From: CAZJVD01 sp964549505
GTDB taxonomy: Bacteria; Bdellovibrionota; UBA1018; CAZJVD01
Assembly: GCA_964549505.1 (NCBI GenBank)
Contig: CAZJVD010000001.1
Coordinates: 62,001 to 126,000, forward strand
Direction of reading: 5' to 3'
DNA: 64,000 nt
The notes under the pieces are model-generated. The model was given only the letters and a program-made list of their open reading frames with translations, ran no database searches and was not told the origin of the DNA. Shown here one piece after another: positions 1 through 7,547 of the stretch (position 1 is its first letter; the number at the start of each line of letters is the position of its first letter). The translations under genes were made by a program, and so were the position numbers.

Positions 1-197
1 CGTTTCGCCTGCCAACGCGGTCCTTGGTCCGAAATCACCGGTATCGACGAGAGCCCCAGAAAAACCAAAGCGGTGATCGCTATCCAGATCTTGCGACGGC
101 GCTTTTCGCGGACCTCGAGCTTTTCCCAAAGCTCAAACGTTCGCCAACTCTCGCGTTCCCAGCGGTTCTCACCCGAATCTGTTTCGTGAATCGCCAT
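1..197 (-). CDS. Hypothetical membrane protein, partial (C-terminus off left edge)
   Basis: An open frame starts at an ATG 25 bases after the pilD stop and runs off the left edge, so only the first 65 residues are seen. The N-terminus is a highly charged segment rich in Glu, Arg and Trp (about 36 residues). It is followed by one hydrophobic stretch (about residues 37-56) that looks like a single transmembrane helix with the N-terminus in the cytoplasm. AGGA lies a few bases before the ATG as a ribosome binding site. It lies on the same strand directly after pilD and is probably co-transcribed with it, so a role in pilus biogenesis is possible but not shown. The family is not recognised. Confidence 0.6.
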   Translation of the reverse strand, partial: MAIHETDSGENRWERESWRTFELWEKLEVREKRRRKIWIAITALVFLGLSSIPVISDQGPRWQAK

Positions 198-204
198 AAA
201 ATCC

Positions 205-223
205 TAGGGTGTATCCTCATTTC
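205..223 (-). repeat. Degenerate copy of the dispersed TAGGGCGTGTCCTCATTT motif
   Basis: The 19 bases between the pilD stop codon and the next start match the repeat motif found at three other loci in this window, with changes in the middle (GGGTGTATCC for GGGCGTGTCC) and at the last base. On the minus strand the copy starts within the pilD stop codon. Its CTAGGA end lies where the ribosome binding site of the downstream gene is expected. Confidence 0.45.
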
Positions 224-989
224 AAAAAAACACAAATCGCGCTAAAAAGTCGCCAAAAAAGTAGTATCCCATGGCCCCTGCGACCAGAAAGGGCCCAAAC
301 GGTACAGCGAGCTGCATGACGTCTTTCTCGCGCCGAAAAACTGCGTACCCAATACCAATCAAACTTCCCGTAAGAGAACTCACGAGAATCGTCGTTAGAA
401 GACTTTGCGCACCCAAAAACCCACCTAGGTAAGCCATGAGCTTGATATCGCCTCCTCCAAGTCCCATGCGGCCGGTGATCTTCTGGTAGATCCATGCAAA
501 CGCGAGAAACGTCCCGAACCCGAGCGCGGCACCGAGAAACGCTTGAACCGCACCGAGCGGAACAAATGGAGCTGTCAGAAGCGCAAACACCGCCCCGCCA
601 ATCGAGATCGGATCAGGAATAATCCGGTGCTCGAGATCGATGAACACCACCGCGATCAGACCTGCAATCAGGACGAGATCGCGCACCAGAACGAGTGGTT
701 GCTCACCCACTTCGCGAGCGACCACGAAAAAAACAACGCCCGTAAGCGCCTCGACCAAAGGATAACGCAGAGATATAGACGCCTTGCATCCACGACATCG
801 GCCCATCTGCATCAAAAAACTCAAAACCGGAATGTTTTCGTACCACTTCAGACTGCGACCACAACGCGGGCACGCACTGCCCGGTCGAATCAGCGACTGG
901 TCTTTCGGCAAGCGGACGATCACCACATTCAGAAAGCTTCCGATGACCAGCCCCAAAATCCCACTCATGACTTCAATCGACGGTAGCAC
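222..989 (-). CDS. pilD: Prepilin peptidase / N-methyltransferase PilD
   Basis: This inner-membrane aspartyl protease removes the leader peptide of type IV prepilins and N-methylates the new N-terminus. The 255-residue length is normal for the family. The N-terminal methyltransferase region has the typical two zinc-type cysteine pairs, C40-x2-C43 and C65-x2-C68. The peptidase half holds the two catalytic aspartates in their family contexts: D118 in FIDLEHRIIPD and D181 in GGGDIK. About seven hydrophobic segments follow the usual layout. The start is a GTG; a GAGGA about 10 bases upstream, inside the palindromic repeat, may be its ribosome binding site. An in-frame ATG seven codons later is an alternative. 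Its natural substrate, the PilA pilin, is encoded about 4 kb away. Confidence 0.93.
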   Translation of the reverse strand: MLPSIEVMSGILGLVIGSFLNVVIVRLPKDQSLIRPGSACPRCGRSLKWYENIPVLSFLMQMGRCRGCKASISLRYPLVEALTGVVFFVVAREVGEQPLVLVRDLVLIAGLIAVVFIDLEHRIIPDPISIGGAVFALLTAPFVPLGAVQAFLGAALGFGTFLAFAWIYQKITGRMGLGGGDIKLMAYLGGFLGAQSLLTTILVSSLTGSLIGIGYAVFRREKDVMQLAVPFGPFLVAGAMGYYFFGDFLARFVFF

Positions 990-990
990 T

Positions 991-1069
991 TAGGGCGTGT
1001 CCTCATTTGTTATGACCGCTCGCGAATGGCAGTTCGACCCCAGGTCATAACAAATGAGGACACGCCCTA
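991..1069. repeat. 79-bp palindromic element with 27-bp perfect inverted repeats
   Basis: Bases 991-1017 and 1043-1069 are perfect reverse complements of 27 bases, separated by a 25-base centre. Each arm begins with TAGGGCGTGTCCTCATTTG, which recurs singly elsewhere in the window. There is no T-run, so it does not look like an intrinsic terminator. The outermost bases are TA on both sides, as in small non-autonomous elements (MITEs) that duplicate a TA target. It lies between the divergent pilD and the hypothetical gene at 1151. No transposase is encoded in it. Confidence 0.8.
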
Positions 1070-1150
1070 GCTTCAAGACTAATCGCGCCACCGTAATTTT
1101 GCAGAAAAAAACCTGAGAATCGTTCTCAATGTCTTGTCAGGCGAGAAAGA

Positions 1151-2302
1151 ATGAGCGAAACCAGTACGACAGTGGGGAACGGCCTTCGGATTCGGTTACC
1201 GGCATTTTCGTTACGACTCTTGCTTTCGCTTCTGCTCACTCTTCCGGTCACCCTTACGTTTGGCCTTTTGGTCGCACCATATCCTGCGCAAAGCTCGCAA
1301 GAGCCCGCGATCGAAGAACTGCGCGACGAGTACGCCTCGACCCAGCCCACGCGCTCCAAGCGGCAGATTCTCAGAGATCTGTTTCATCTCGTCGAACACT
1401 CGATCGAACTCGAGCCTGGCGACTACAGCGGGTTCAGAGGTTTCTTGAGGAAGTGGGGACAAACATTCAACATTAAGCGAATCGCACTGAACACGCGCCG
1501 CCAGCTGGATCTCTCCAGTGATGACCCCGTTCTCAGCGACCATCTCCGTAACATCGTCTTTCTCGTTGGGATGTCCGAAACGACCGAGCGCACAGCCTGG
1601 ATCTGGATGCCGCTCCTCACGCGATCGATGAACCTAGGAGGTCCCGCCCAGATCGCCGCCGGAGCAGCGGGGGTTGTGTTATCGGCTGGCGAATTGCTCT
1701 GCCCGATCGTCGCTGCTTGCTATGTCCTTGCGCCATCGCCGATCCAGAACGGAATCAAGTTTCTGCGTGTCCAGATTCTGGATCGTCGTATCGTTCGCCC
1801 CGTCAAGACCGCCACACGATTTCTCGTCTCTCCGTGGGTCACGCTCACACCGCGGCTCGAACTCGTTCGGCATGACACCGATGAAGCCTCGGGCGACTCG
1901 CCAGAAACAGAACTTCTCGTCGAAACGGTGGCCAACCGAACGACGGTGTCGAACAACACACTCCGACTCGTATTCGAAACAGATCCGAGATTACCCGGCC
2001 CCTATCTCGTGTCTGCAGAACTTTTTAAAGACTCTCTCCCTGCGCTCGTCACTGGAACAGCGCTGAAGCGCTTTGCTTTTCTCGGTGCGAACGTTCTGGA
2101 TGCGATTCGGCGAAACGCGCGCCTCATCGCCAATGGAGAGACGGAGTATGTTGCGAAACGGTTTTACATTTCGAGAGTTGATGAATCTGAGACAGCGTGG
2201 ACCATTGTGATGCGACCCAAAGCGATCGTCTTGAGAGCCGCTTATGCTAAACGGTCCTCGTGCGACCGGCGGTTGGAGTCGTCACCTAGACCTCGGGCCT
2301 AG
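1151..2302 (+). CDS. Hypothetical secreted or membrane-anchored protein
   Basis: The 383-residue protein is not recognised. Residues about 20-45 form a hydrophobic segment ending near AQSS, which fits a signal peptide or a signal anchor. A second hydrophobic, glycine- and alanine-rich region lies around residues 165-195. The rest is mixed alpha/beta with many Arg and no clear motif. The ATG has only a weak purine stretch (GAGAAAGA) upstream. It stands alone on the plus strand between pilD and the convergent ABC-transporter operon, ending 10 bases from the permease stop. An envelope role is suggested only by the leader. Confidence 0.65.
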   Translation: MSETSTTVGNGLRIRLPAFSLRLLLSLLLTLPVTLTFGLLVAPYPAQSSQEPAIEELRDEYASTQPTRSKRQILRDLFHLVEHSIELEPGDYSGFRGFLRKWGQTFNIKRIALNTRRQLDLSSDDPVLSDHLRNIVFLVGMSETTERTAWIWMPLLTRSMNLGGPAQIAAGAAGVVLSAGELLCPIVAACYVLAPSPIQNGIKFLRVQILDRRIVRPVKTATRFLVSPWVTLTPRLELVRHDTDEASGDSPETELLVETVANRTTVSNNTLRLVFETDPRLPGPYLVSAELFKDSLPALVTGTALKRFAFLGANVLDAIRRNARLIANGETEYVAKRFYISRVDESETAWTIVMRPKAIVLRAAYAKRSSCDRRLESSPRPRA

Positions 2303-2311
2303 ATCTCGCCC

Positions 2312-3100
2312 CTATATTTCACGACGATGAATAACAAATCCTGAAACCACGAGCGTCAGCAAAATCCAAACAATCGCATACACCAGCGTCTTGATCCCGA
2401 TATCAAAAAACGGCACTGGAAACCCATACGGAACCTTCGACCCAAGATTGAAGTGCTCAAAGTTCGGAAGCAGGATCGCCACACTCTCCAAGAAAAAACG
2501 ACCGATCTCAGTCGTCGTGCGATTGGCAACGAAACGAATCTCCGAAATATTATTGCCAATCAAATACAACCCGATGGAACAGATCACCGAGATCGACGTT
2601 GTCGAGAACGACGAAACCAGAATCGCTATCGCTCCGAGCACTAAGCTCTGCAAGAGAACGAATACGAGTCCCCAAACGAGCGTCGCGTTCACGGCCCCAC
2701 CGGTTCCGATCAGAATCGCCAAAAACGCTGCACCCAAGATCGTCCAATTAGCGGCCAAAAGCGCTGTGAGCCCTGCGTACTTGCCGATAAGAAACTCAAA
2801 CCGTGTGAGCGGCTTTGAAAGAATGACGAAAATCGTCCGACGCTCAAACTCGCGACTCACGAGCACCGCACCGATCAAAATCGCGATAAAACTGCACGAA
2901 AGATTCATCGCCGACAAACCAAAGTCCATCACGACGCGTTCGGGCTGCATGAAAATCAGCTGCGACGCCAGATAACTGACCGCAAGCAAGACTCCGGCGG
3001 CAAGAACGGCGTTGTACAGAATGCGATCGCGCACGATTTCTTTCAGTGTGACGGTTCCAATCGCGACAGCAACATTCAGCGGTGATGGCTTTCGGAACAT
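2312..3100 (-). CDS. ABC-2 type transporter permease
   Basis: The 262-residue protein has about six hydrophobic helices and the feel of the ABC-2 permease family: an N-terminal ETVxRD-like cytoplasmic segment (LKEIVRDRIL), then VVMDFGLSAMNL and EFERRTIFVILSKPLTRFEFLIGKY, a motif typical of these permeases. It would form the membrane pore for the ATPase encoded just upstream, whose stop overlaps this start. Whether the substrate is exported, and what it is, cannot be told from sequence. Relatives include NosY- and copper- or gliding-associated permeases. It is the last gene of a three-gene operon transcribed away from pilA. Confidence 0.85.
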   Translation of the reverse strand: MFRKPSPLNVAVAIGTVTLKEIVRDRILYNAVLAAGVLLAVSYLASQLIFMQPERVVMDFGLSAMNLSCSFIAILIGAVLVSREFERRTIFVILSKPLTRFEFLIGKYAGLTALLAANWTILGAAFLAILIGTGGAVNATLVWGLVFVLLQSLVLGAIAILVSSFSTTSISVICSIGLYLIGNNISEIRFVANRTTTEIGRFFLESVAILLPNFEHFNLGSKVPYGFPVPFFDIGIKTLVYAIVWILLTLVVSGFVIHRREI

Positions 3101-4023
3101 CAGTCTATCCTCTTGTAAAGGTCTTCGAGCGAAGGACGCAACGGAACGACCGACAAGATCTGCGCTTTCTCGGCGAGACAGGTTTCTAGAGTTTTGCCGA
3201 CTTGGGCCTCACTCTCCAAAACAACTTTGAGTCCCTCTGGAATCTTTTCTTTTCTCCCCAGGAGTTTTCTCTCGAGTGCGTCCGTGACGCCACCGAGACA
3301 GATCTCAACCGGATACGGGCCTTTGGAAAGAAAACTCATCACAGGACCCGCACTCACCAGACGACCTTTCTCAAGAAGCGCAATCTCTTCGCAGATCGCT
3401 TCAGCATCCTGAATAATATGTGTTGTAAAAAACACGGACTTTCCCTCGTTCTTAAGTCGAACCATGAGGTCGCGGATCTCTTTTCGTCCCAGCGGATCGA
3501 GACCACTCATCGGTTCGTCGAGTACCAGAAGCTCCGGATCGTGCAAAATCGCCTGCGCCACACCGATGCGCTGGAGCATGCCTTTCGAGTAGCGCCTGAG
3601 TTCCGTCCCGCCCGCGTGGGTCATCGATACTGTTTTTAGAACGCCAGGGATTCTCGCTGTGATCTCATGCTTCTTCATTCCAGAAAGCGCACCCATATAA
3701 TGAAGGAGTGCTTCACCGGTCAGATGGTCCGGAAAGTAAGGGCGCTCGGGCAAGTAACCAATCTTCGTTTTCGCTTCGAGGAAGTAAGCGGGCACACCAC
3801 CCACACGAACTTCTCCTCGGGTGGGTCGGTGAAGACCTACGACCGATTTGATCAGCGTCGTCTTGCCTGCGCCGTTCGCGCCGAGCAATCCGAAAATCGT
3901 GTTCGGTTTGACCACGAACGAAACATCGAACAAAACCTGGGTACGTTTCATCATGAAACCGAGTCGATACACTTGATCGACCGAACGAATTTCGAGAATC
4001 GGATGAGTGTTCGTCGCGGTCAT
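3100..4023 (-). CDS. ABC transporter ATP-binding protein
   Basis: A 307-residue cytoplasmic ATPase that would energise the adjacent ABC-2 permease. The nucleotide-binding domain shows Walker A GANGAGKT (residues 48-55), the signature YSKGM (145-149) and Walker B LLVLDEP (165-171), followed by the switch region with FFTTH. The C-terminal 80 residues form an extra domain, as in CcmA/NatA-type ATPases. Its start overlaps the stop of the upstream gene (ATGA) and its stop overlaps the permease start, so the three are translationally coupled. The substrate is unknown. Confidence 0.92.
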   Translation of the reverse strand: MTATNTHPILEIRSVDQVYRLGFMMKRTQVLFDVSFVVKPNTIFGLLGANGAGKTTLIKSVVGLHRPTRGEVRVGGVPAYFLEAKTKIGYLPERPYFPDHLTGEALLHYMGALSGMKKHEITARIPGVLKTVSMTHAGGTELRRYSKGMLQRIGVAQAILHDPELLVLDEPMSGLDPLGRKEIRDLMVRLKNEGKSVFFTTHIIQDAEAICEEIALLEKGRLVSAGPVMSFLSKGPYPVEICLGGVTDALERKLLGRKEKIPEGLKVVLESEAQVGKTLETCLAEKAQILSVVPLRPSLEDLYKRID

Positions 4024-4892
4024 AGTTTCAAGAGCTCCGCCATATCAAAGACACGTTCATATTCGGTTTCGGTATCGATCATTCCATCGTCTCTGAGAAT
4101 AAGTTTCCCGCCAAGGGGGTCGGTGCCGCCAGTAAAAAGTCGAGTTTTCTTGTAGTTCTTGTTGAGCGTGAACAGCCAGTACTCGAGTTTGAGATGTTGG
4201 TGCCGCTTTAAAAACTGCTCCCGGCGAAGCGGATCTTTCGTGACCTTTAACGCCATCTCGAGACGCGTCTGATAGACTTCAAAACGCCCGACCGCTGTTT
4301 TCAGGCGATTTGCGAGGCTTTTGAAGAGATCCAGCGCACCGGCCTCTTCGCCGGCGTTAAGAAAAAGAGAGACGGCCTTAGCAGGTTGATTGAGTTCAAA
4401 GAGATACGTGTAAGCGAGGGTTGCCGGAACACGCCAAGCTTCGGGCCAGAACTTCGCCTTGAAATCGGCGCCTAACGTCGGCAATGCTTCGGTTCTAACT
4501 TTCTCTCCGCGCTCCAAAAGCGTCTTTGCACCCTCCCCGTCGCTTCGAACAATAGAGAGCAGCGTTCCACAATAGAAGTAGACATAGAAATGCAGAGGAT
4601 CGAGTTCCGTTGCCAGATTGCAGGGATAAAAAAGCGAAGCCCGTTCGCCCGGCCTGACCTTGTGAACCGTGAGGTCAGCGAGGGCCCGAATCCAGAGCCA
4701 GTCGACGAGTGCTTGCTCATGACCAAAACTGAGAGCCGCCGCGATCCGCGGATCGATGTCGCCGAAGCGTCCGTGCGTGCGGGCGACCGAACTCAGCCCC
4801 GTCGAACGCAGGTCAAAGTTGATCAGCGCGGCCCCCGTCAAAAGCAAAAAGAGCAGCGCTAGGAAGCTCGCGAGCCGAAAATGATAAAGCAT
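4020..4892 (-). CDS. Hypothetical membrane-anchored protein of the ABC operon
   Basis: First gene of the three-gene ABC operon. The 290-residue product starts with a hydrophobic segment (about residues 7-26) that is probably a signal anchor. The rest is helical, with repeats resembling TPR units (for example around FELNQPAKAVSLFLNAGEEAGALDLF). It is divergent from pilA with a 131-base shared intergenic region. No family is recognised. The overlap with the ATPase gene indicates a function linked to that transporter, perhaps a periplasmic accessory subunit; this is inference. Confidence 0.7.
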   Translation of the reverse strand: MLYHFRLASFLALLFLLLTGAALINFDLRSTGLSSVARTHGRFGDIDPRIAAALSFGHEQALVDWLWIRALADLTVHKVRPGERASLFYPCNLATELDPLHFYVYFYCGTLLSIVRSDGEGAKTLLERGEKVRTEALPTLGADFKAKFWPEAWRVPATLAYTYLFELNQPAKAVSLFLNAGEEAGALDLFKSLANRLKTAVGRFEVYQTRLEMALKVTKDPLRREQFLKRHQHLKLEYWLFTLNKNYKKTRLFTGGTDPLGGKLILRDDGMIDTETEYERVFDMAELLKL

Positions 4893-4950
4893 TGTTAACA
4901 GTTTAACCTAAGGCATTAAAAACACTCATTTTTTTTGCATTGCTGTAACT

Positions 4951-4963
4951 GACCTATTAGGTC
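4951..4963. promoter_or_regulatory. Palindrome upstream of pilA, possible operator
   Basis: GACCTATTAGGTC is a perfect 6-bp inverted repeat around a central T in the pilA/ABC-operon intergenic region, about 60 bases before the pilA start. An AT-rich TAATATTATAAG stretch that could hold a -10 element follows directly. No convincing sigma-54 (GG-N10-GC) pair was seen here, although a sigma-54 activator gene is nearby. Confidence 0.35.
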
Positions 4964-5023
4964 TAATATTATAAGTGTAAAGTTTGTTTCAGGATTTTCC
5001 GAAACTTGCAGGGAGAGGGTTCT

Positions 5024-5677
5024 ATGAAAAAACTTATTTCTAGTCATTCTGGTTTCACGCTTATTGAGTTGATGGTCGTGGTTGCGATCATCGGGATTCT
5101 CGCGGCTATCGCGATTCCAAACTACCAAACGTTTCAACGCCAAGCGCGCGTCGCGGAAGCGACGACTGCGTTGGGCGCCGCTGCGACGGGTGAGCAAGCC
5201 TTTGCAGTTAACAACCAGGGGTCCTTTACGGGATGTCTTGGTCAAGTCGGACTGGCAACAGCGCCGGCTGCTAACAACAACTACTTTGCCGTCGGTTTCT
5301 CAGCAGCGGTTGCTGCGGGTCTCGTCGGTACATGGTGCGGATCTGGAACAGGCGCCGCAACGGACGGATGCAACGCTACAAGCTATGCGCTTCTCGGCGG
5401 AACCATCACGGCTGCGGGTAACTGCGCTGGTGCCGCTCAAGGTTACCAGGCAAACATGCCGACGGCCCTTACCGCGGTCACCTGGGCACAGATGGACGCA
5501 GTTCCAGGTTATGGTGCCGCTGCCGTACAAGCAGCCGGTGCTCCTCCTCCTGTGAACTCAATTGCTAACGCTAACTTCCGCATTCCAGCAGTCGGCAACT
5601 TGGGAGCGACAGCCGGAGTCCACGCCGTTTCCATGGACTTTGCTGGCAACGTTTACGTTGACCAGAACGGTCTGTAA
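5024..5677 (+). CDS. pilA: Type IV major pilin-like protein PilA
   Basis: The 217-residue prepilin has a short basic leader ending in G, then the canonical mature N-terminus FTLIELMVVVAIIGILAAIA, with Glu at mature position 5, cut by PilD. The remainder is a secreted globular domain rich in Ala, Gly, Asn and Thr with several cysteines available for disulfides. At 217 residues it is longer than typical 150-160 residue pilins. The ATG was chosen because GGGAGAGGG lies six bases upstream; an in-frame TTG six codons earlier would bury this site. A strong terminator follows, so it is probably a single-gene unit with high expression. It would be polymerised by PilB and retracted by PilT encoded nearby. 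Confidence 0.93.
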   Translation: MKKLISSHSGFTLIELMVVVAIIGILAAIAIPNYQTFQRQARVAEATTALGAAATGEQAFAVNNQGSFTGCLGQVGLATAPAANNNYFAVGFSAAVAAGLVGTWCGSGTGAATDGCNATSYALLGGTITAAGNCAGAAQGYQANMPTALTAVTWAQMDAVPGYGAAAVQAAGAPPPVNSIANANFRIPAVGNLGATAGVHAVSMDFAGNVYVDQNGL

Positions 5678-5704
5678 AAATTGTAAGAGACAACAAGCCT
5701 CTCG

Positions 5705-5733
5705 AAAAAGGCCAGGGAAACCTGGCCTTTTTT
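5705..5733 (+). terminator. Intrinsic terminator of pilA
   Basis: A 7-bp GC-rich stem GGCCAGG/CCTGGCC closes a GAAA tetraloop and is flanked by an A-run on the left and a run of six T on the right. It lies 28 bases after the pilA stop codon. The A-run could let it work in both directions. Confidence 0.92.
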
Positions 5734-5735
5734 GC

Positions 5736-6455
5736 GTGCGGACCACCTTTCGTGGATGCGATCCGCCACGGCACGGAGCCTGCTAAACCAGGAGCGTGCC
5801 TCGACCTCGTTATCCTTCGATTCCCAACACGCCCTATCATGTGTACGCGCGATCCAATAACCGAGATTGGTTCTACATTGATCCCAAAACCGCGTGGCAG
5901 ATACTTTTAGAGAACCTGGACGTCGCGCAGAGTAGGTTTGGCTTTCGCACCCACGTCTTCGTTCTCATGAACAACCACTATCATATGCTCGCCTCAACAT
6001 GCCCCGAAGTACCACTTTGGCGCGTTATGCTTTGGTTTCAGACGAGATTCAGTCGACGGGTCAACAAACTCGCGAAACGAATCAACCACGTCTTTGGCGG
6101 GCCCTATCGGTCATCACTCATTCGAACGGAGAGTCACTACACAGCAATTTACCGATACATCCTTCGAAATCCCGTCACCGCCGGACTCTGCGATCGCGTT
6201 GAAGACTATCCATTCTCACTACCTAAAACGGGCACTCACTCAAATCCACCTATCGAACCCTTTGGTCGAATTGTGGACGCGATGTCACCGAACGATAGAC
6301 TGACATGGCTGAATGACCCGATCGCAGACGACGATCGGGAACGAATCCGAACATCCTTACGAAGGCCGGTCTTTAAAGTGGCCCCAACAAAGGATGGGCG
6401 AAAGAAAACGGAATATCGAATTTAGCGGGGCGCATCCACGAAAGGTGGTCCGCAC
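5736..6455. mobile_element. RAYT (REP-associated tyrosine transposase) element with 25-bp inverted ends
   Basis: The first 25 bases (5736-5760, starting GTGCGGACCACC) and the last 25 bases (6431-6455) are perfect reverse complements and bracket a single Y1-transposase gene. The left end lies two bases after the pilA terminator T-run, and the right end abuts the stop codon of the pilR-like gene, so neither neighbour is broken. Palindromic or REP-like ends flanking a RAYT are a known arrangement. No further copy of this 25-base end was noticed in the window, nor an obvious target duplication. Confidence 0.8.
5796..6425 (+). CDS. REP-associated tyrosine transposase (IS200-like Y1 family)
   Basis: The 209-residue protein has the single-stranded-DNA transposase fold of the Y1/RAYT family: an N-terminal YHVYARSNNRD segment, the metal-binding HxH-type motif in NNHYHML (about residues 60-66), and a helix carrying the probable nucleophilic tyrosine in YTAIYRYILRNPV (about residues 113-125). 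YRYILRNP is diagnostic of RAYTs. Such proteins are usually domesticated and cut or mobilise REP sequences rather than acting as classic transposons. The start is a GTG with AGGAG only one base upstream, which is unusually close and suggests poor translation. The frame is intact. Confidence 0.88.
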   Translation: MPRPRYPSIPNTPYHVYARSNNRDWFYIDPKTAWQILLENLDVAQSRFGFRTHVFVLMNNHYHMLASTCPEVPLWRVMLWFQTRFSRRVNKLAKRINHVFGGPYRSSLIRTESHYTAIYRYILRNPVTAGLCDRVEDYPFSLPKTGTHSNPPIEPFGRIVDAMSPNDRLTWLNDPIADDDRERIRTSLRRPVFKVAPTKDGRKKTEYRI

Positions 6456-7547
6456 CTACTCTTCATCATCGAGGCCGATTTTTTTGAGGCGGTAGCGAAT
6501 GCTACGAAAGGTGATCCCAAGACAATCGGCGGCCTTTTTCTTGATGCCACCGGTGTGCTCGAGCGCGGCGAGGAGATAAGACTTCTCCACGCGCGCCAGA
6601 ATGCTATCGAGGTTGATCGGCCCCGCGGAAAAATCCGGCACTTCGAGCTGAAACCCACTTTCGGTCCCAGCCCCACCCGGTCCTGTCGGTGCTCGCGGCG
6701 GCATCGCGACAGGTTTCGGTGACAGGGTCACCGTGGTCGCCTTCGGCACCTGCGAACCTCGAGTTCGAGCGGCGTCGATCACACCCTGCGGAAGAACATC
6801 GACCGCAAGATCATCCTCACTCGACAGCGTGACGGCGCGCTCGATGACGTTCTCAAGCTCACGAACGTTTCCAGGCCAGTGATACATTTTCAGCACTTCA
6901 TAGACTTCGGGTTTCACACCCGGGATCTTTTTTTTCTGTTTATCAGCAAAAATTTTCACAAAGTGACCGATCAAGGTATCCACGTCTCCTTCGCGGTCGC
7001 GCAAAGCAGGTGTCTTGATCTGAATAACGTTGAGGCGATAGTAAAGGTCTTCGCGAAATTTGCCTTCTTTAACTTGTGTTTCAAGATCACGATTGGTCGC
7101 CGCGATAATACGCACATCGATTTTTCGATCATCGGTACCACCCACGCGACGAATCGTTTTGTCTTGAATCGCTCGCAACAGCTTGACCTGCATGCCGATC
7201 GGAAGCTCGCCGATCTCGTCTAGAAAAAGCGTCCCGTTATTAGCCGCTTCGAAGAGCCCCATCTTGTCGCTCACGGCGCCGGTGAAACTACCCTTCTTAT
7301 GCCCAAAGAGTTCGCTCTCAATAAGATTTTCGGGAATCGCACCGCAGTTGACGGGAACAAAAGGCATGCCGCCCAACGGACTTTTCTCGTGGATCATGCG
7401 GGCAACAAGCTCCTTGCCCGTGCCGCTTTCCCCAATCACCAAAACATTGGTGCGCGATGTGGCCACACGATCGATCAGACTGTTCATCTCCTGAACCAGT
7501 CGGGAAGCGCCAATGATGGGCTTTGTGTTTGACGATCTAGTGTCCAC
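6456..7547 (-). CDS. Sigma-54-dependent activator lacking a receiver domain (PilR-like)
   Basis: The 363-residue protein begins directly with an AAA+ sigma-54 interaction domain: Walker A GESGTGKE (39-46), sigma-54 contact loop GSFTGA (86-91, Ser in place of the common Ala), Walker B FLDEI (108-112), and the ATNRDLE and WPGNVRELENV motifs. A Pro/Gly/Thr-rich linker leads to a C-terminal Fis-type helix-turn-helix (last about 45 residues, GIKKKAADCLGITFRSIRYRL). The N-terminal phospho-receiver of true PilR/NtrC is absent. The start is a GTG with GGGAG eight bases upstream; it overlaps the pilC stop. As last gene of pilB-pilT-pilC it probably activates pilus genes, but with no receiver its control must differ from classic PilS/PilR. 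Confidence 0.85.
   Translation of the reverse strand: MDTRSSNTKPIIGASRLVQEMNSLIDRVATSRTNVLVIGESGTGKELVARMIHEKSPLGGMPFVPVNCGAIPENLIESELFGHKKGSFTGAVSDKMGLFEAANNGTLFLDEIGELPIGMQVKLLRAIQDKTIRRVGGTDDRKIDVRIIAATNRDLETQVKEGKFREDLYYRLNVIQIKTPALRDREGDVDTLIGHFVKIFADKQKKKIPGVKPEVYEVLKMYHWPGNVRELENVIERAVTLSSEDDLAVDVLPQGVIDAARTRGSQVPKATTVTLSPKPVAMPPRAPTGPGGAGTESGFQLEVPDFSAGPINLDSILARVEKSYLLAALEHTGGIKKKAADCLGITFRSIRYRLKKIGLDDEE

Noticed and set aside
24..495. Plus- and minus-strand frames overlapping pilD and the left partial gene
   Set aside because: They are in other frames of clearly coding sequence and have no ribosome binding site or recognisable motif.
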